A program made the translations under genes and the position numbers. The notes beneath the pieces are model-generated. The model was not told where the DNA came from. It searched no databases and worked only from the letters and a program-made list of their open reading frames with translations. DNA of 64,000 nt, taken from positions 40,534-104,533 of the IMG/VR virus record IMGVR_UViG_3300008108_002889. One strand, 5' to 3'. Below are positions 40,190-48,000 of the stretch, one piece after another (within the stretch, counting starts at the first letter, position 1; each line of letters begins with the position of its first letter). Origin of the DNA: a virus.

Positions 40190-41326
40190 TTATGCTGCTT
40201 TCTTTTTAGCAATGGCAATCGCTGCCTGCTGTTTAAGATTTTTAGACTTACCAGCTTCCATCATGCTACCACATTCTTTTAGGCCGTGTACTGGACAGCT
40301 TTTACCTTTTGGTGTGTGATTGCATTTGTTTTCTTTTACTGGTCTTGTTGGTTGAGCTTGATTTGCAAGATCATTTGCAGCACCGGCTCTGGCAGTTCTT
40401 GCAGCCTGTGGATCAGGCATAGTATTTTCCATCTTCTTACCAAACTTCTCACCGCCTTTCATACCCCAGGTGTTGCCCTTGTGTTTAGGTAACTTAATTT
40501 CACGGGCTTTGTCAGCTTTCTTTTCAGCAGCAGATTTTTGTTTTACTTTGCTGGTTGGTTCGCCGTGTTCTTCATCTGAGTGACTGGTATTAACGTGCTT
40601 AACACCTGTAGCAGTTTTAGTCAATACTCCAGTGCGTGTTTTTTTAGAATCGCCTGTCTTCTTAAGCTCACTTGACTCTTCTTTGACAGCCTTGCCACCT
40701 TTTTCGTCTTTGCCTAAACGTCCAGCAACAACATCACCACGTGTTACTTTGTCGTAGGGTTTAGCGTTGTTAGCTAGGTTGCCGTCACCCTTTTTAGATT
40801 TAGCAGCTTCTCTAACAGGTTTGGCCAATGCAGGGTTTGTAGGACCCATGGCTTTCTGACCAGTCTTGGGATTAATATCTCCCCAGCGGATACCTTTGTT
40901 TGGACCAGCAACAATTACAGGATACTTTCCGTCTTTGCCTTTTGGAGGAGGAGCACTTTCACCATCTGGATCATAAGGCAGTTGCAAGCCTGACTCGTCC
41001 ATGTTTTGTGCAGCTTTTTTAAGTTTATTTAATTTTTGTTTTGCTTCAACTAGCTTCTGACGGAACTCAGCTTTAACAGATTCTGAGTACATGTCGCTGT
41101 TTTCAATTTTGTTACCGTATTCGCTAAACTTCATTTCGTACTCCATGTAATGATATACGCTGGCTACATAGTCAGCGGCTTTGGTAATTTTAGCCTGTAC
41201 CCATCCTTCTAGTTGATCACCGTCTCTGATCATTTTAAAAAGTTTAAAGCTATAATTAGCCATCTTATAAAGATCAGCTCTAGCCATAGCAGCTTCGTGA
41301 TCATCTGGACGCATATTTAAATCCAT
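40190..41326 (-). CDS. Head-block orphan with Cys/His tail
   Basis: 378 residues. Residues 1-115 are helical (KMANYSFKLFKMIRDGDQLE, ADYVASVYHYMEYEMKFSEY). A long lysine-rich, low-complexity middle follows, then a Cys/His segment NKCNHTPKGKSCPVHGLKEC near 345-362 that could bind zinc, and a final KQQAAIAIAKKKA helix. Several small phage proteins share the KGKSCPVHG segment. The basic middle suggests DNA packing inside the head. It is preceded by a late octamer and TTGGAG. Confidence 0.65.
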   Translation of the reverse strand: MDLNMRPDDHEAAMARADLYKMANYSFKLFKMIRDGDQLEGWVQAKITKAADYVASVYHYMEYEMKFSEYGNKIENSDMYSESVKAEFRQKLVEAKQKLNKLKKAAQNMDESGLQLPYDPDGESAPPPKGKDGKYPVIVAGPNKGIRWGDINPKTGQKAMGPTNPALAKPVREAAKSKKGDGNLANNAKPYDKVTRGDVVAGRLGKDEKGGKAVKEESSELKKTGDSKKTRTGVLTKTATGVKHVNTSHSDEEHGEPTSKVKQKSAAEKKADKAREIKLPKHKGNTWGMKGGEKFGKKMENTMPDPQAARTARAGAANDLANQAQPTRPVKENKCNHTPKGKSCPVHGLKECGSMMEAGKSKNLKQQAAIAIAKKKAA

Positions 41327-41347
41327 GTTGAATTCTCCAATTTTTAA

Positions 41348-41355
41348 TATTTATC
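41348..41355 (-). promoter_or_regulatory. Late promoter GATAAATA overlapping a stop codon
   Basis: CGATAAATA on the minus strand; its TAA is the stop of the upstream gene. The ATG lies 22 bases on, with TTGGAG as ribosome site. Confidence 0.65.
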
Positions 41356-41614
41356 GTTTAATGGGCGGCCCGCCAAATAAGCTAACACCTTTTACATTGT
41401 GTGCTCCTTTAGCTGTACCGTCGGAATTTTTAGGTTGTATAATTTTAGGCTGTGGCGGACTTTTCTTTCCGCTGCCTGTACTTGGGCTACCTGTATAACT
41501 CTTTTTGCCACGAGCTTTGCCCGGGCTAATATGTGGGTTAACAACAGTGCCTATATTTGCTGTGCTAGTAGCACCAGCTGATGCAAATTCATTAATAAGT
41601 TCTCGTATTTTCAT
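41351..41614 (-). CDS. Small basic protein with capsid-targeting-like N-terminus
   Basis: 87 residues. Starts MKIRELINEFASAGATSTAN; the first ten residues recall T4 internal-protein leaders, with a possible cleavage after LINE. The rest is Gly/Ser/Lys/Pro rich (GKARGKKSYTGSPSTGSGKK) and basic, as in internal head proteins that are packed with DNA. No domain recognised. The stop codon is shared with the late promoter of the next gene. Confidence 0.65.
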   Translation of the reverse strand: MKIRELINEFASAGATSTANIGTVVNPHISPGKARGKKSYTGSPSTGSGKKSPPQPKIIQPKNSDGTAKGAHNVKGVSLFGGPPIKR

Positions 41615-41624
41615 AGTTTAGTCC

Positions 41625-41843
41625 TTAAATTGGTTTTTCACCTGTTAGTTTTGGCAGACTAAACCAAAGTTTAAACCATTCGGGGGTTCCGGGTTTAATA
41701 TCGTGTTTCTTTTGTAATTCGCCTTTTTCGTTACCTGTTAGGCTTATATTACTGCCACCGTAAGGATCTATAGGATCATATTTTAAATAACCCTTAAATT
41801 CATTTATTCCAGCAAGACGTTTTAACTGTTTTAGTTCATCCAT
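41625..41843 (-). CDS. Small orphan starting MDELKQLKRLAG
   Basis: 72 residues, starting in the TAATG overlap with the Dps-like stop; an ATG nine codons earlier is inside that gene. MDELKQLKRLAGINEFKGYL is an amphipathic leader, then YDPIDPYGGSNISLTGNEKG and a WFKLWFSLPKL end. The leader fits the group of short targeting-like N-termini in this block. Function unknown. Confidence 0.65.
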   Translation of the reverse strand: MDELKQLKRLAGINEFKGYLKYDPIDPYGGSNISLTGNEKGELQKKHDIKPGTPEWFKLWFSLPKLTGEKPI

Positions 41844-42277
41844 TATTTTAATGTAGCTTTCAACATCCATCCGTGTTTCTTATGTGCATCTATTCGACCA
41901 GCAACAAAGTCACTGAATCCAAATTGCTTATATTTTTCACTGATTTCAAATAAAACCTGTAACATTGCAATCATTTTTTCGTTATCTTGCAATAGTTCAA
42001 CAACCATCTGCTTGCTGTCAAGCATTTCAGTTTCATCGTCTATCTGTGACAGCATAGTAAATCTTTGAAAACTAGCAGGAGTGTAAGTACCCATGGCGCG
42101 AATCTCTTCGGCAAAGGTATCGATACTGCCATAGGCTTCTTCGTAGATTTTACCAAATAAATTATGTAGAGGTTCAAAGAACATACCTTCTACATTCCAA
42201 TGAAAGTTCTGTGCTTTAATAACAAAACTATATGTGCTGGCAAAAGCAATTTTAGCAGCTTTATGTAACTCTTCCAT
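41843..42277 (-). CDS. dps: Dps/ferritin-like protein
   Basis: 144 residues, near Dps size (~160). AQNFHWNVEGMFFEPLHNLF holds the two histidines and SIDTFAEEIRAMG the Asp and Glu that form the inter-subunit ferroxidase site of Dps. SDFVAGRIDAHKKHGWML is the last Dps helix. Dps assembles into 12-mers that oxidise iron and shield DNA. Here it lies among head-type orphans and a targeting-like leader is not present. It might protect packaged or injected DNA or serve as iron store in the infected cell; both are inferred. Confidence 0.85.
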   Translation of the reverse strand: MEELHKAAKIAFASTYSFVIKAQNFHWNVEGMFFEPLHNLFGKIYEEAYGSIDTFAEEIRAMGTYTPASFQRFTMLSQIDDETEMLDSKQMVVELLQDNEKMIAMLQVLFEISEKYKQFGFSDFVAGRIDAHKKHGWMLKATLK

Positions 42278-42279
42278 TT

Positions 42280-43170
42280 TTATTCCTTGACTCTTCTTTC
42301 TGCTACCTTAACCGGCATTTCTTTTTCTGATTTCTTACTATTAAACGGTATTTCTTTTTCTGCGTTCTTTTCAAATCCACTAGGCGATGATTTGTTTGCT
42401 GAGATATCGCTAGGTGCTTCTGGCTTCACTGGTTTTTTTACAGGAGTAATAGGTTTTTCTTTTTCAGCTTTGGATTTTTCAGCTTTGGATTTTTCAGCTT
42501 TGGCTTTTTCAGATTTAGATTTTTCAGCTTTGGCTTTTTCTTTTTCAGCTTTGGCTTTTTCTCTTTCGTCTTTTTTCCTAGATTCTTCTTCTTCTGCGTC
42601 CATGTACGGTAACAGGTATTGTCTTACTAGTTCAAAATAAGATCGTCCCGCAACTATAATATCTGGTTGACCATCTAGAGCATATTTTTCAAAGTCGTCT
42701 TTATTATTTTCTCTTACAGCTTTACGAACTAAAGATGCTTCGCTCTTACGTTTTGCTTCAGCCCAGACAATATTTTTAAATTTATAATAACCATGCGGTC
42801 CTTCAACACCGTTTTGTTTCTGAATCATTGGTAGATATATTTTCATATCTTTGTCATCAGTGACTACACGTAGAGTTGTTCCTTCACCGTGTTGCTTGTA
42901 GGCCATTACAGCAAGAGTAAACCAAGTTTGAGTAGCAACAAGATGCTCAACAATTTCTGGATAGAGTTTTTTCATTGCTTCTACTTTGATGCTAAATGGT
43001 AATGGATCTTTAGGACCTTGTGTACTTTGATTTGTACCAATATACCAAGCTGGAAACTTTGATGCTTCTACCCATGCAGCCACGTGGCCGAAGTGTGGAG
43101 GATTAAATCTTCCAAACATAATAGCTACAGATCTGTCTGTGCCAACTTCAAATAGTTCTCTTAAAAGCAT
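42280..43170 (-). CDS. Nucleotidylyltransferase (NMNAT/cytidylyltransferase-like) with KAEK-repeat tail
   Basis: 296 residues. VAIMFGRFNPPHFGHVAAW at residues 15-33 carries the HxGH nucleotide-transfer motif. KSEASLVRKAV near 145 matches the second (S)xxxxR substrate motif. It then has about 50 residues of Lys-Ala-Glu repeats and a polar tail. Such enzymes attach AMP or CMP to a phosphate, for example NMN to NAD. The first residues MLLRELFEVGTD look like a targeting leader. NAD supply, or carriage into the host with the DNA, is inferred. Confidence 0.78.
   Translation of the reverse strand: MLLRELFEVGTDRSVAIMFGRFNPPHFGHVAAWVEASKFPAWYIGTNQSTQGPKDPLPFSIKVEAMKKLYPEIVEHLVATQTWFTLAVMAYKQHGEGTTLRVVTDDKDMKIYLPMIQKQNGVEGPHGYYKFKNIVWAEAKRKSEASLVRKAVRENNKDDFEKYALDGQPDIIVAGRSYFELVRQYLLPYMDAEEEESRKKDEREKAKAEKEKAKAEKSKSEKAKAEKSKAEKSKAEKEKPITPVKKPVKPEAPSDISANKSSPSGFEKNAEKEIPFNSKKSEKEMPVKVAERRVKE
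42460..42560. repeat. Repeats of about 15 bp encoding KAEKS/KAEKE
   Basis: Imperfect units of the form agctttggattttt or agctttggctttttc, encoding Glu-Lys-Ser/Ala-Lys-Ala. They make a highly charged helix or coiled coil and can slip. Confidence 0.8.
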
Positions 43171-43173
43171 ATT

Positions 43174-43533
43174 TTATTTCCGAAATTTTCCGTAATGGCC
43201 TTCTTTAACATTTGTACTTTCTAATTTATGTATTGCAGCACAGACTTCTTCGCACATCTCTTCAGAAAGTGAATCTTTTAATCCCTCTACTTGAAATTTA
43301 TTTTGATATTGTTCAAATGCTTTACTAACTAATTTCTTAAAAGCTCTGGGGTGAATTTGTTTGCCTTCTTCGCAATATTTTTTAAATTTAAGCATTGCTG
43401 GAAAATATTCTTTTCTATAAAACGAAGGTTCGTTATTCATGTAAAAAATAAGATCGTCGGTGAGATCAAATTCCAATTCCTTTTCAGGATTAGATTCGCT
43501 AGTAGCGGGAAAAAACATTTCATTAATACGCAT
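43174..43533 (-). CDS. Small head-block orphan, 119 aa
   Basis: Starts MRINEMFFPATSESNPEKEL, a targeting-like leader, then DLTDDLIFYMNNEPSFYRKE and YFPAMLKFKKYCEEGKQIHP, helical and charged, ending in HYGKFRK. No family recognised. Co-located with the nucleotidylyltransferase and the hairpin-controlled gene upstream. An internal or scaffold role is inferred from the block. Confidence 0.65.
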   Translation of the reverse strand: MRINEMFFPATSESNPEKELEFDLTDDLIFYMNNEPSFYRKEYFPAMLKFKKYCEEGKQIHPRAFKKLVSKAFEQYQNKFQVEGLKDSLSEEMCEEVCAAIHKLESTNVKEGHYGKFRK

Positions 43534-43536
43534 ATA

Positions 43537-44586
43537 TTACCAAGCCCTACATGACCAATAACGTGCCTTCCAACGTGGACCAGGATTGTCGCAGTTGTGA
43601 CGGGCACGGAAGTTTTTGCGGCGACCAGGAATATGCTTTTTAATGCTTAATTTCTTGTCACCAAAATTTACTTTAACTACTTTACCATTGGGTTTACGCA
43701 CATAAACTTTAGACTTTTTAACATCACCCTTCATAGGCTTGCCTAAAGGCACAGTACGCCCTTGATAGTCAGCTTCAGTAATTAGCTCAACACTTGATTC
43801 TCCAAGCATTTTTATGGCTTCGCTATCTAATGCAATAAGAATACTGTCTTCCCAGCTTTCTAATACAGTGGTTTCGATAACTGTATCTTCACTGATCTCT
43901 ATTTCAAATCCATCTCCGGGATGAACATCGCCTTCTAATTCTATTTGTTCAATATATTCAACTAATTTTTTACTTTTTATGTTTGTTGATTCTTGTGTAG
44001 GAGACGGTATTGGTGTAGACGGAGTTTGAGCAGCTGGCTGTGCAGGACTTAAACTAAAATCTTTAGGTATAAATTTTAAAACTTCTTCTGGAGACATGCC
44101 TGTGTTTAATGCAATTTTTGCCGTGCCCTGCGGATCATCAAAATGTGTAATCATCGGCAGTAGGTTCTTTGTCACTTCGTCTTGGCTCATAGGTGCTTGT
44201 CCAAACTCTTGTTCTTGTTTTTTAAAACGTGCTATAGCTTGCGGGTCTACAAGAGTTTTCAATATTTCCAAATTACTAACAGTAAAATCTTGTCCTGGTA
44301 CTCGGCCTTGAACCTCTACTTTAGGTTTGTTCAGATCAGCTGGACTAACTGTATTGTTGGCCTTAAAGTCTGCCATGGCCTTTTCGTATTCAGCTCTAGA
44401 TTTGCTGCCAATCTTTTGATACCGTGTCCAGCCCTTTTGTGGGCCATCTGGTATAATAGTTTTAGTATATCCAGGGCGATCAGGTGCAGGTCCAGGCGGT
44501 ATCGGTGCATTAGGCCCAATGCCTGGTGGCGGCCCTTCATTTAGAATGTCTAAATAGCTACGTAGTATATGTGAATGCACCGACAT
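43537..44586 (-). CDS. Virion-type orphan with basic Cys/Trp C-terminal domain (DUF5872-like)
   Basis: 349 residues. N-terminus MSVHSHILRSYLDILNEG, targeting-like, then Pro-rich linkers. The middle (EGDVHPGDGFEIEISEDTVI) is an acidic beta segment. The C-terminal 80 residues, KSKVYVRKPNGKVVKVNFGD through RKNFRARHNCDNPGPRWKAR and YWSCRAW, resemble a small basic domain seen in many phage structural proteins (DUF5872 as I recall). Two cysteines there may bind metal. Its ribosome site AAGGGA is buried in a 13-bp hairpin. Confidence 0.68.
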   Translation of the reverse strand: MSVHSHILRSYLDILNEGPPPGIGPNAPIPPGPAPDRPGYTKTIIPDGPQKGWTRYQKIGSKSRAEYEKAMADFKANNTVSPADLNKPKVEVQGRVPGQDFTVSNLEILKTLVDPQAIARFKKQEQEFGQAPMSQDEVTKNLLPMITHFDDPQGTAKIALNTGMSPEEVLKFIPKDFSLSPAQPAAQTPSTPIPSPTQESTNIKSKKLVEYIEQIELEGDVHPGDGFEIEISEDTVIETTVLESWEDSILIALDSEAIKMLGESSVELITEADYQGRTVPLGKPMKGDVKKSKVYVRKPNGKVVKVNFGDKKLSIKKHIPGRRKNFRARHNCDNPGPRWKARYWSCRAW

Positions 44587-44590
44587 AAGA

Positions 44591-44628
44591 AGTCCCTTAT
44601 TTCTTTATATTTATCGAAATAAGGGACT
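44591..44628 (-). promoter_or_regulatory. Late promoter inside a 13-bp hairpin that hides the ribosome site
   Basis: Minus strand: arm 44628-44616, loop 44615-44604, arm 44603-44591; all 13 pairs match. The loop begins GATAAATA (44615-44608). Starting 6 bases on, near 44602, a late transcript keeps AAGGGA but loses the left arm. A read-through transcript would fold and hide it. Confidence 0.8.
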
Positions 44629-44632
44629 AGTG

Positions 44633-45271
44633 TTACGCTTTAATTACTGATTCTATTTTGCTTACATACGTGCCTACAAACATCCTAACCATGGTCATAG
44701 CCTTATCAGTACGTACATAGAAGTAGCTACCGCCATAACTACGTGTTTTACACAGGTCTTTTTCAGCTCTTTTTGTAAGACGTATATTCTTATTTTGTCT
44801 AGCCCATGTTACAAATGTACTGTTATCCTGTGTAGTTTTACCTAGGAAAACTTTATAATCATAGTCTAATTTTTTAACAATTACTGCTCCTTCTTTTAAT
44901 GAAGGATTAGTCTTGTTAGGCATACAAACATAGCTTACTCGAGCTGGATCCAACCCAGCTAACGCTTCGATAGATTTGCTGTTGTTGCTGTAAAAGTTAA
45001 GATAAGGATGCTCAACTCTTACATTGTAATCACTAGAATTCACCAAAGCTTTTTGTAGATTAAAGCAATACTCAATGTCTTCGTTAGATTTAATTTTGAG
45101 CCATAACGGTCGCTGCCCTGTTTTTAGTAGCTTGAGTCTTGCCTCAACAAAATCTAAATCGTTTCCTCTAAACCAATTCGCGGCAGGACACACAAGTACT
45201 ATTTTGTATTGGTACTTGTTTGAAAATAGACTTACTGTGTCCTTGATTAGAATTGATTTATCAAGCCTCAA
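44633..45271 (-). CDS. Orphan, 212 aa, coupled to clpA
   Basis: Starts at TTG inside the clpA stop region, so the start is uncertain. The sequence has a beta-strand IVLVCPAANWFRGNDLDFVE, then a helix with VEARLKLLKTGQRPLWLKIK and a C-terminal KRAEKDLCKTRSYGGSYFYV segment, an alpha/beta layout with basic residues near the end. No motif recognised. It may be a partner or substrate adaptor for ClpA, by position only. Confidence 0.62.
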   Translation of the reverse strand: MRLDKSILIKDTVSLFSNKYQYKIVLVCPAANWFRGNDLDFVEARLKLLKTGQRPLWLKIKSNEDIEYCFNLQKALVNSSDYNVRVEHPYLNFYSNNSKSIEALAGLDPARVSYVCMPNKTNPSLKEGAVIVKKLDYDYKVFLGKTTQDNSTFVTWARQNKNIRLTKRAEKDLCKTRSYGGSYFYVRTDKAMTMVRMFVGTYVSKIESVIKA

Positions 45272-47504
45272 TTGCTAACATCCTTGGGAGTTTAGGTTTA
45301 GAAGTTAGTAAAAGTTCACCGTTCTTCTCTGCAATTACCAATGTACCGCCGTCTTTTAACTCTCCGAACAGCATCATACGAGCTAACGGACGTTTAATTT
45401 CTTTGTCAATGACACGTTGTAATGGTCTTGCACCCATCTTACTATCAAAGCCTTTTTCGATTAACCAATCAATTGCTTCATCAGTGACTTTAACTTTGAC
45501 ATTCTTTTCTTTGATCTGATCGCGAAGTTCAATAATAAACTTACCAACAATTTTAATCATTGTTTCTTTAGTCAGCTTACCAAATGTAACCACAGCGTCT
45601 AAACGATTGCGGAATTCAGGGGCAAAGAATTTCTTCAAAGCTTTGTCTTCATATGTGCGCTCTTGACTGCCAAAGCCAATTTGATTCTTTTCAGATTCGG
45701 CTGCACCAGCATTTGTAGTAATGATAAGAATTAAATTGCGGCAGTCTGCTTGTTTGCCATTTGACCCTGTGATAAAACCATTGTCCATCATCTGCAATAA
45801 AATAGTTGAAACATCAGGATGTGATTTTTCAATTTCGTCTAATAGCAGTACGCAGTTAGGTGATTCTTGAATCTTGGTAATAAGTAGACCTGCGTTCTCT
45901 TCAAAGCCAACGTAGCCTGGCGGTGAGCCGATCAATTTACTTACAGAGTGTTTCTCTTGATATTCACTCATGTCAAAACGCACAAGTTTAACGCCAAGAT
46001 TTTTTGCCAGTACTTTGGCTGTTTCAGTTTTACCTGTACCTGTTGGGCCCATGAACACAAAACTACCAACTGGCTTGTTTTCAGGTTTAAGTCCTGCACG
46101 GCTAACAAGAATCTTATCTACAATTTCTATAATTGCGTTGTCTTGTCCGTAGACTTCTTGTTTGAGATTACCTTCAAGCGATGCTAGGTTTCCAGTTTCT
46201 TGTTCTGCAATCTGCTCAACTGGCATTTGAATCATTCTTGCAATTTCAAATTGAATAGAATCTTCGTTGACAATTCTTTCATCTGCAAGTTTAAGATTAA
46301 ATCTACTGCAAGCACAGTCAATTAGATCAATTGCTTTGTCTGGTAGCTTTTTGTCGCTTTGATATTTCACGCTTAATTTAATAGATGCACGGATAGCATC
46401 ATCTTTGATCTTAACATTGTGAAACTGTTCGTAGTACTTTTTAACACCCTTGAGAATCTGTAGTGTCATTTCCTGCGTAGGCTCGTCAACAGTAATGCGT
46501 TGGAATCGACGCATCAGCGCACGATCCTTTTCAAAGTGCTTGCGGTATTCTTCCCAAGTAGTTGACGCAACAACTTTAACATTACCTTTGGCCAATGCTG
46601 GCTTCATCATGTTAGCAAGGTCGTTGGCATTGTTATTAGCAGATCCTGCACCGCTGATCATGTGTGCTTCGTCGATGAACAACACAGTCTTGCCTTTTTT
46701 GCTCAAACCTTTTAGTACTGCTTTAAATCTTTCCTCAAAGTCACCGCGATATTTACTGCCTGCAAGCATGGCACTTACGTCTAAACTAAAAACTGTATAG
46801 CCTTTGAGAAACTCAGGTACAGCACCACTGACAATATTATAGGCCAAGCCTTCTGCAATGGCAGTTTTACCAACGCCTGGGTCACCTACTAGAATACAAT
46901 TATTCTTACTGCGACGGCCTAATGCCAAGGCAATGTTTTCTAGTTCTTCAACACGACCAATGACAGGATCAATTTTGCCTTTTCTTACCAGCTCATTAAG
47001 GTTGCTGGTAAAAGATTTAATAGCTCGTTCTCCAGCGTTGTCACGAGGATCTTCTTCTTCAACAGGCTCAACTTCGTTGTTTAGATAATCTGCAAACTTT
47101 TCTTTATCGATATCAGCTTGTTGAATATAGTAACTAGCCCAGCTACGTTTTTCACTCATCATGGCAAGGAAAACGTCTGTGCTTTCGATACGTTGACGAC
47201 CGTTAAACAACACCTGTGTAAAAGCACGGTTAAGAACACGCTCAACTGTTTGAGTTTTACGAGGCTTAATGTCTGTGGTTGTATTGTTAATGATCTCGTC
47301 ACATTTATTTTTAAGATAGTGTTCGAGATTCTTTTTAATGTATTCTGGATCGGCACCATAACCCTGCACACAATTAAAAAAGCTATCTTCACAGAGCATT
47401 GAGAATAATAAATGCTCTATAGTAAGATAATCGTGCTTTAACTGTTTGGCAACATTAATTGCTTTTTCAAATACTAGCTGAAGCTCGCTGCTGGGTTCTA
47501 CCAT
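45261..47504 (-). CDS. clpA: ClpA-like AAA+ unfoldase
   Basis: 747 residues, close to E. coli ClpA (758). An N-domain with two Clp-N repeats (QLKHDYLTIEHLLFSMLCED near 16-35), then AAA+ domain 1 with Walker A GDPGVGKT near residue 207 and domain 2 with GPTGTGKT near 488. NQIGFGSQE near 615 is the ClpP-binding IGL/F loop. No clpP is present in the window. It would unfold proteins and feed host ClpP, redirecting host proteolysis. It lies downstream of def and dnaJ and shares their promoter. Confidence 0.9.
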   Translation of the reverse strand: MVEPSSELQLVFEKAINVAKQLKHDYLTIEHLLFSMLCEDSFFNCVQGYGADPEYIKKNLEHYLKNKCDEIINNTTTDIKPRKTQTVERVLNRAFTQVLFNGRQRIESTDVFLAMMSEKRSWASYYIQQADIDKEKFADYLNNEVEPVEEEDPRDNAGERAIKSFTSNLNELVRKGKIDPVIGRVEELENIALALGRRSKNNCILVGDPGVGKTAIAEGLAYNIVSGAVPEFLKGYTVFSLDVSAMLAGSKYRGDFEERFKAVLKGLSKKGKTVLFIDEAHMISGAGSANNNANDLANMMKPALAKGNVKVVASTTWEEYRKHFEKDRALMRRFQRITVDEPTQEMTLQILKGVKKYYEQFHNVKIKDDAIRASIKLSVKYQSDKKLPDKAIDLIDCACSRFNLKLADERIVNEDSIQFEIARMIQMPVEQIAEQETGNLASLEGNLKQEVYGQDNAIIEIVDKILVSRAGLKPENKPVGSFVFMGPTGTGKTETAKVLAKNLGVKLVRFDMSEYQEKHSVSKLIGSPPGYVGFEENAGLLITKIQESPNCVLLLDEIEKSHPDVSTILLQMMDNGFITGSNGKQADCRNLILIITTNAGAAESEKNQIGFGSQERTYEDKALKKFFAPEFRNRLDAVVTFGKLTKETMIKIVGKFIIELRDQIKEKNVKVKVTDEAIDWLIEKGFDSKMGARPLQRVIDKEIKRPLARMMLFGELKDGGTLVIAEKNGELLLTSKPKLPRMLAIEA

Positions 47505-48000
47505 TACGTTTCCTTTGTTTTTTAATAGCTAAATCTAATTTAAATTTGCTTACTTTAGAAATAAAGCATACGCCATTCAAATGATCTAATTCGTGTAAAA
47601 AGCATCTTGCATCGATGCCGTCAAGTCTTATTATAACAGGATTTTTATCTCTGTCAAAAAATTCGACTACAATGTTTTCTGGACGTCTTACTGCTAACAG
47701 CAGATTTGGAAAACTCAGACAGCCTTCGTAGTCTTGAGTTTCGTCATCGCTGGTAGCAATAACTTTAGGATTGAATACTGCAAAGGGTTCTGTTACGCCC
47801 TGCAGATTTCTTGTGTACATTGTAAACACTCGAGCTTCTATTCCGCATTGTGGTGCGGCAAGCCCAATACCGTTTTCAGCATACATAAGTTTGACCATTT
47901 CTTCTTCTAGGTCTTTAGGATCCATTACCGGATTATCAAAATCAAATTCCGGCATAGTTCTGTTTAATATATCATTTGGATGTGAGACTAATTTCAGCAT
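47467..48000 (-). CDS. def: Peptide deformylase
   Basis: 177 residues, typical length. Three motifs are present: GIGLAAPQCG near residue 45, EGCLSF near 93 and FLHELDHLNG near 132 (HExDH), whose cysteine and histidines bind the metal. It removes the formyl group from new proteins. Phage deformylases are known from marine T4-like phages, where they may favour processing of particular proteins. It overlaps both dnaJ (29 bases) and clpA (38 bases), so the three genes are translated from one mRNA. Confidence 0.95.
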   Translation of the reverse strand: MLKLVSHPNDILNRTMPEFDFDNPVMDPKDLEEEMVKLMYAENGIGLAAPQCGIEARVFTMYTRNLQGVTEPFAVFNPKVIATSDDETQDYEGCLSFPNLLLAVRRPENIVVEFFDRDKNPVIIRLDGIDARCFLHELDHLNGVCFISKVSKFKLDLAIKKQRKRNGRTQQRASASI

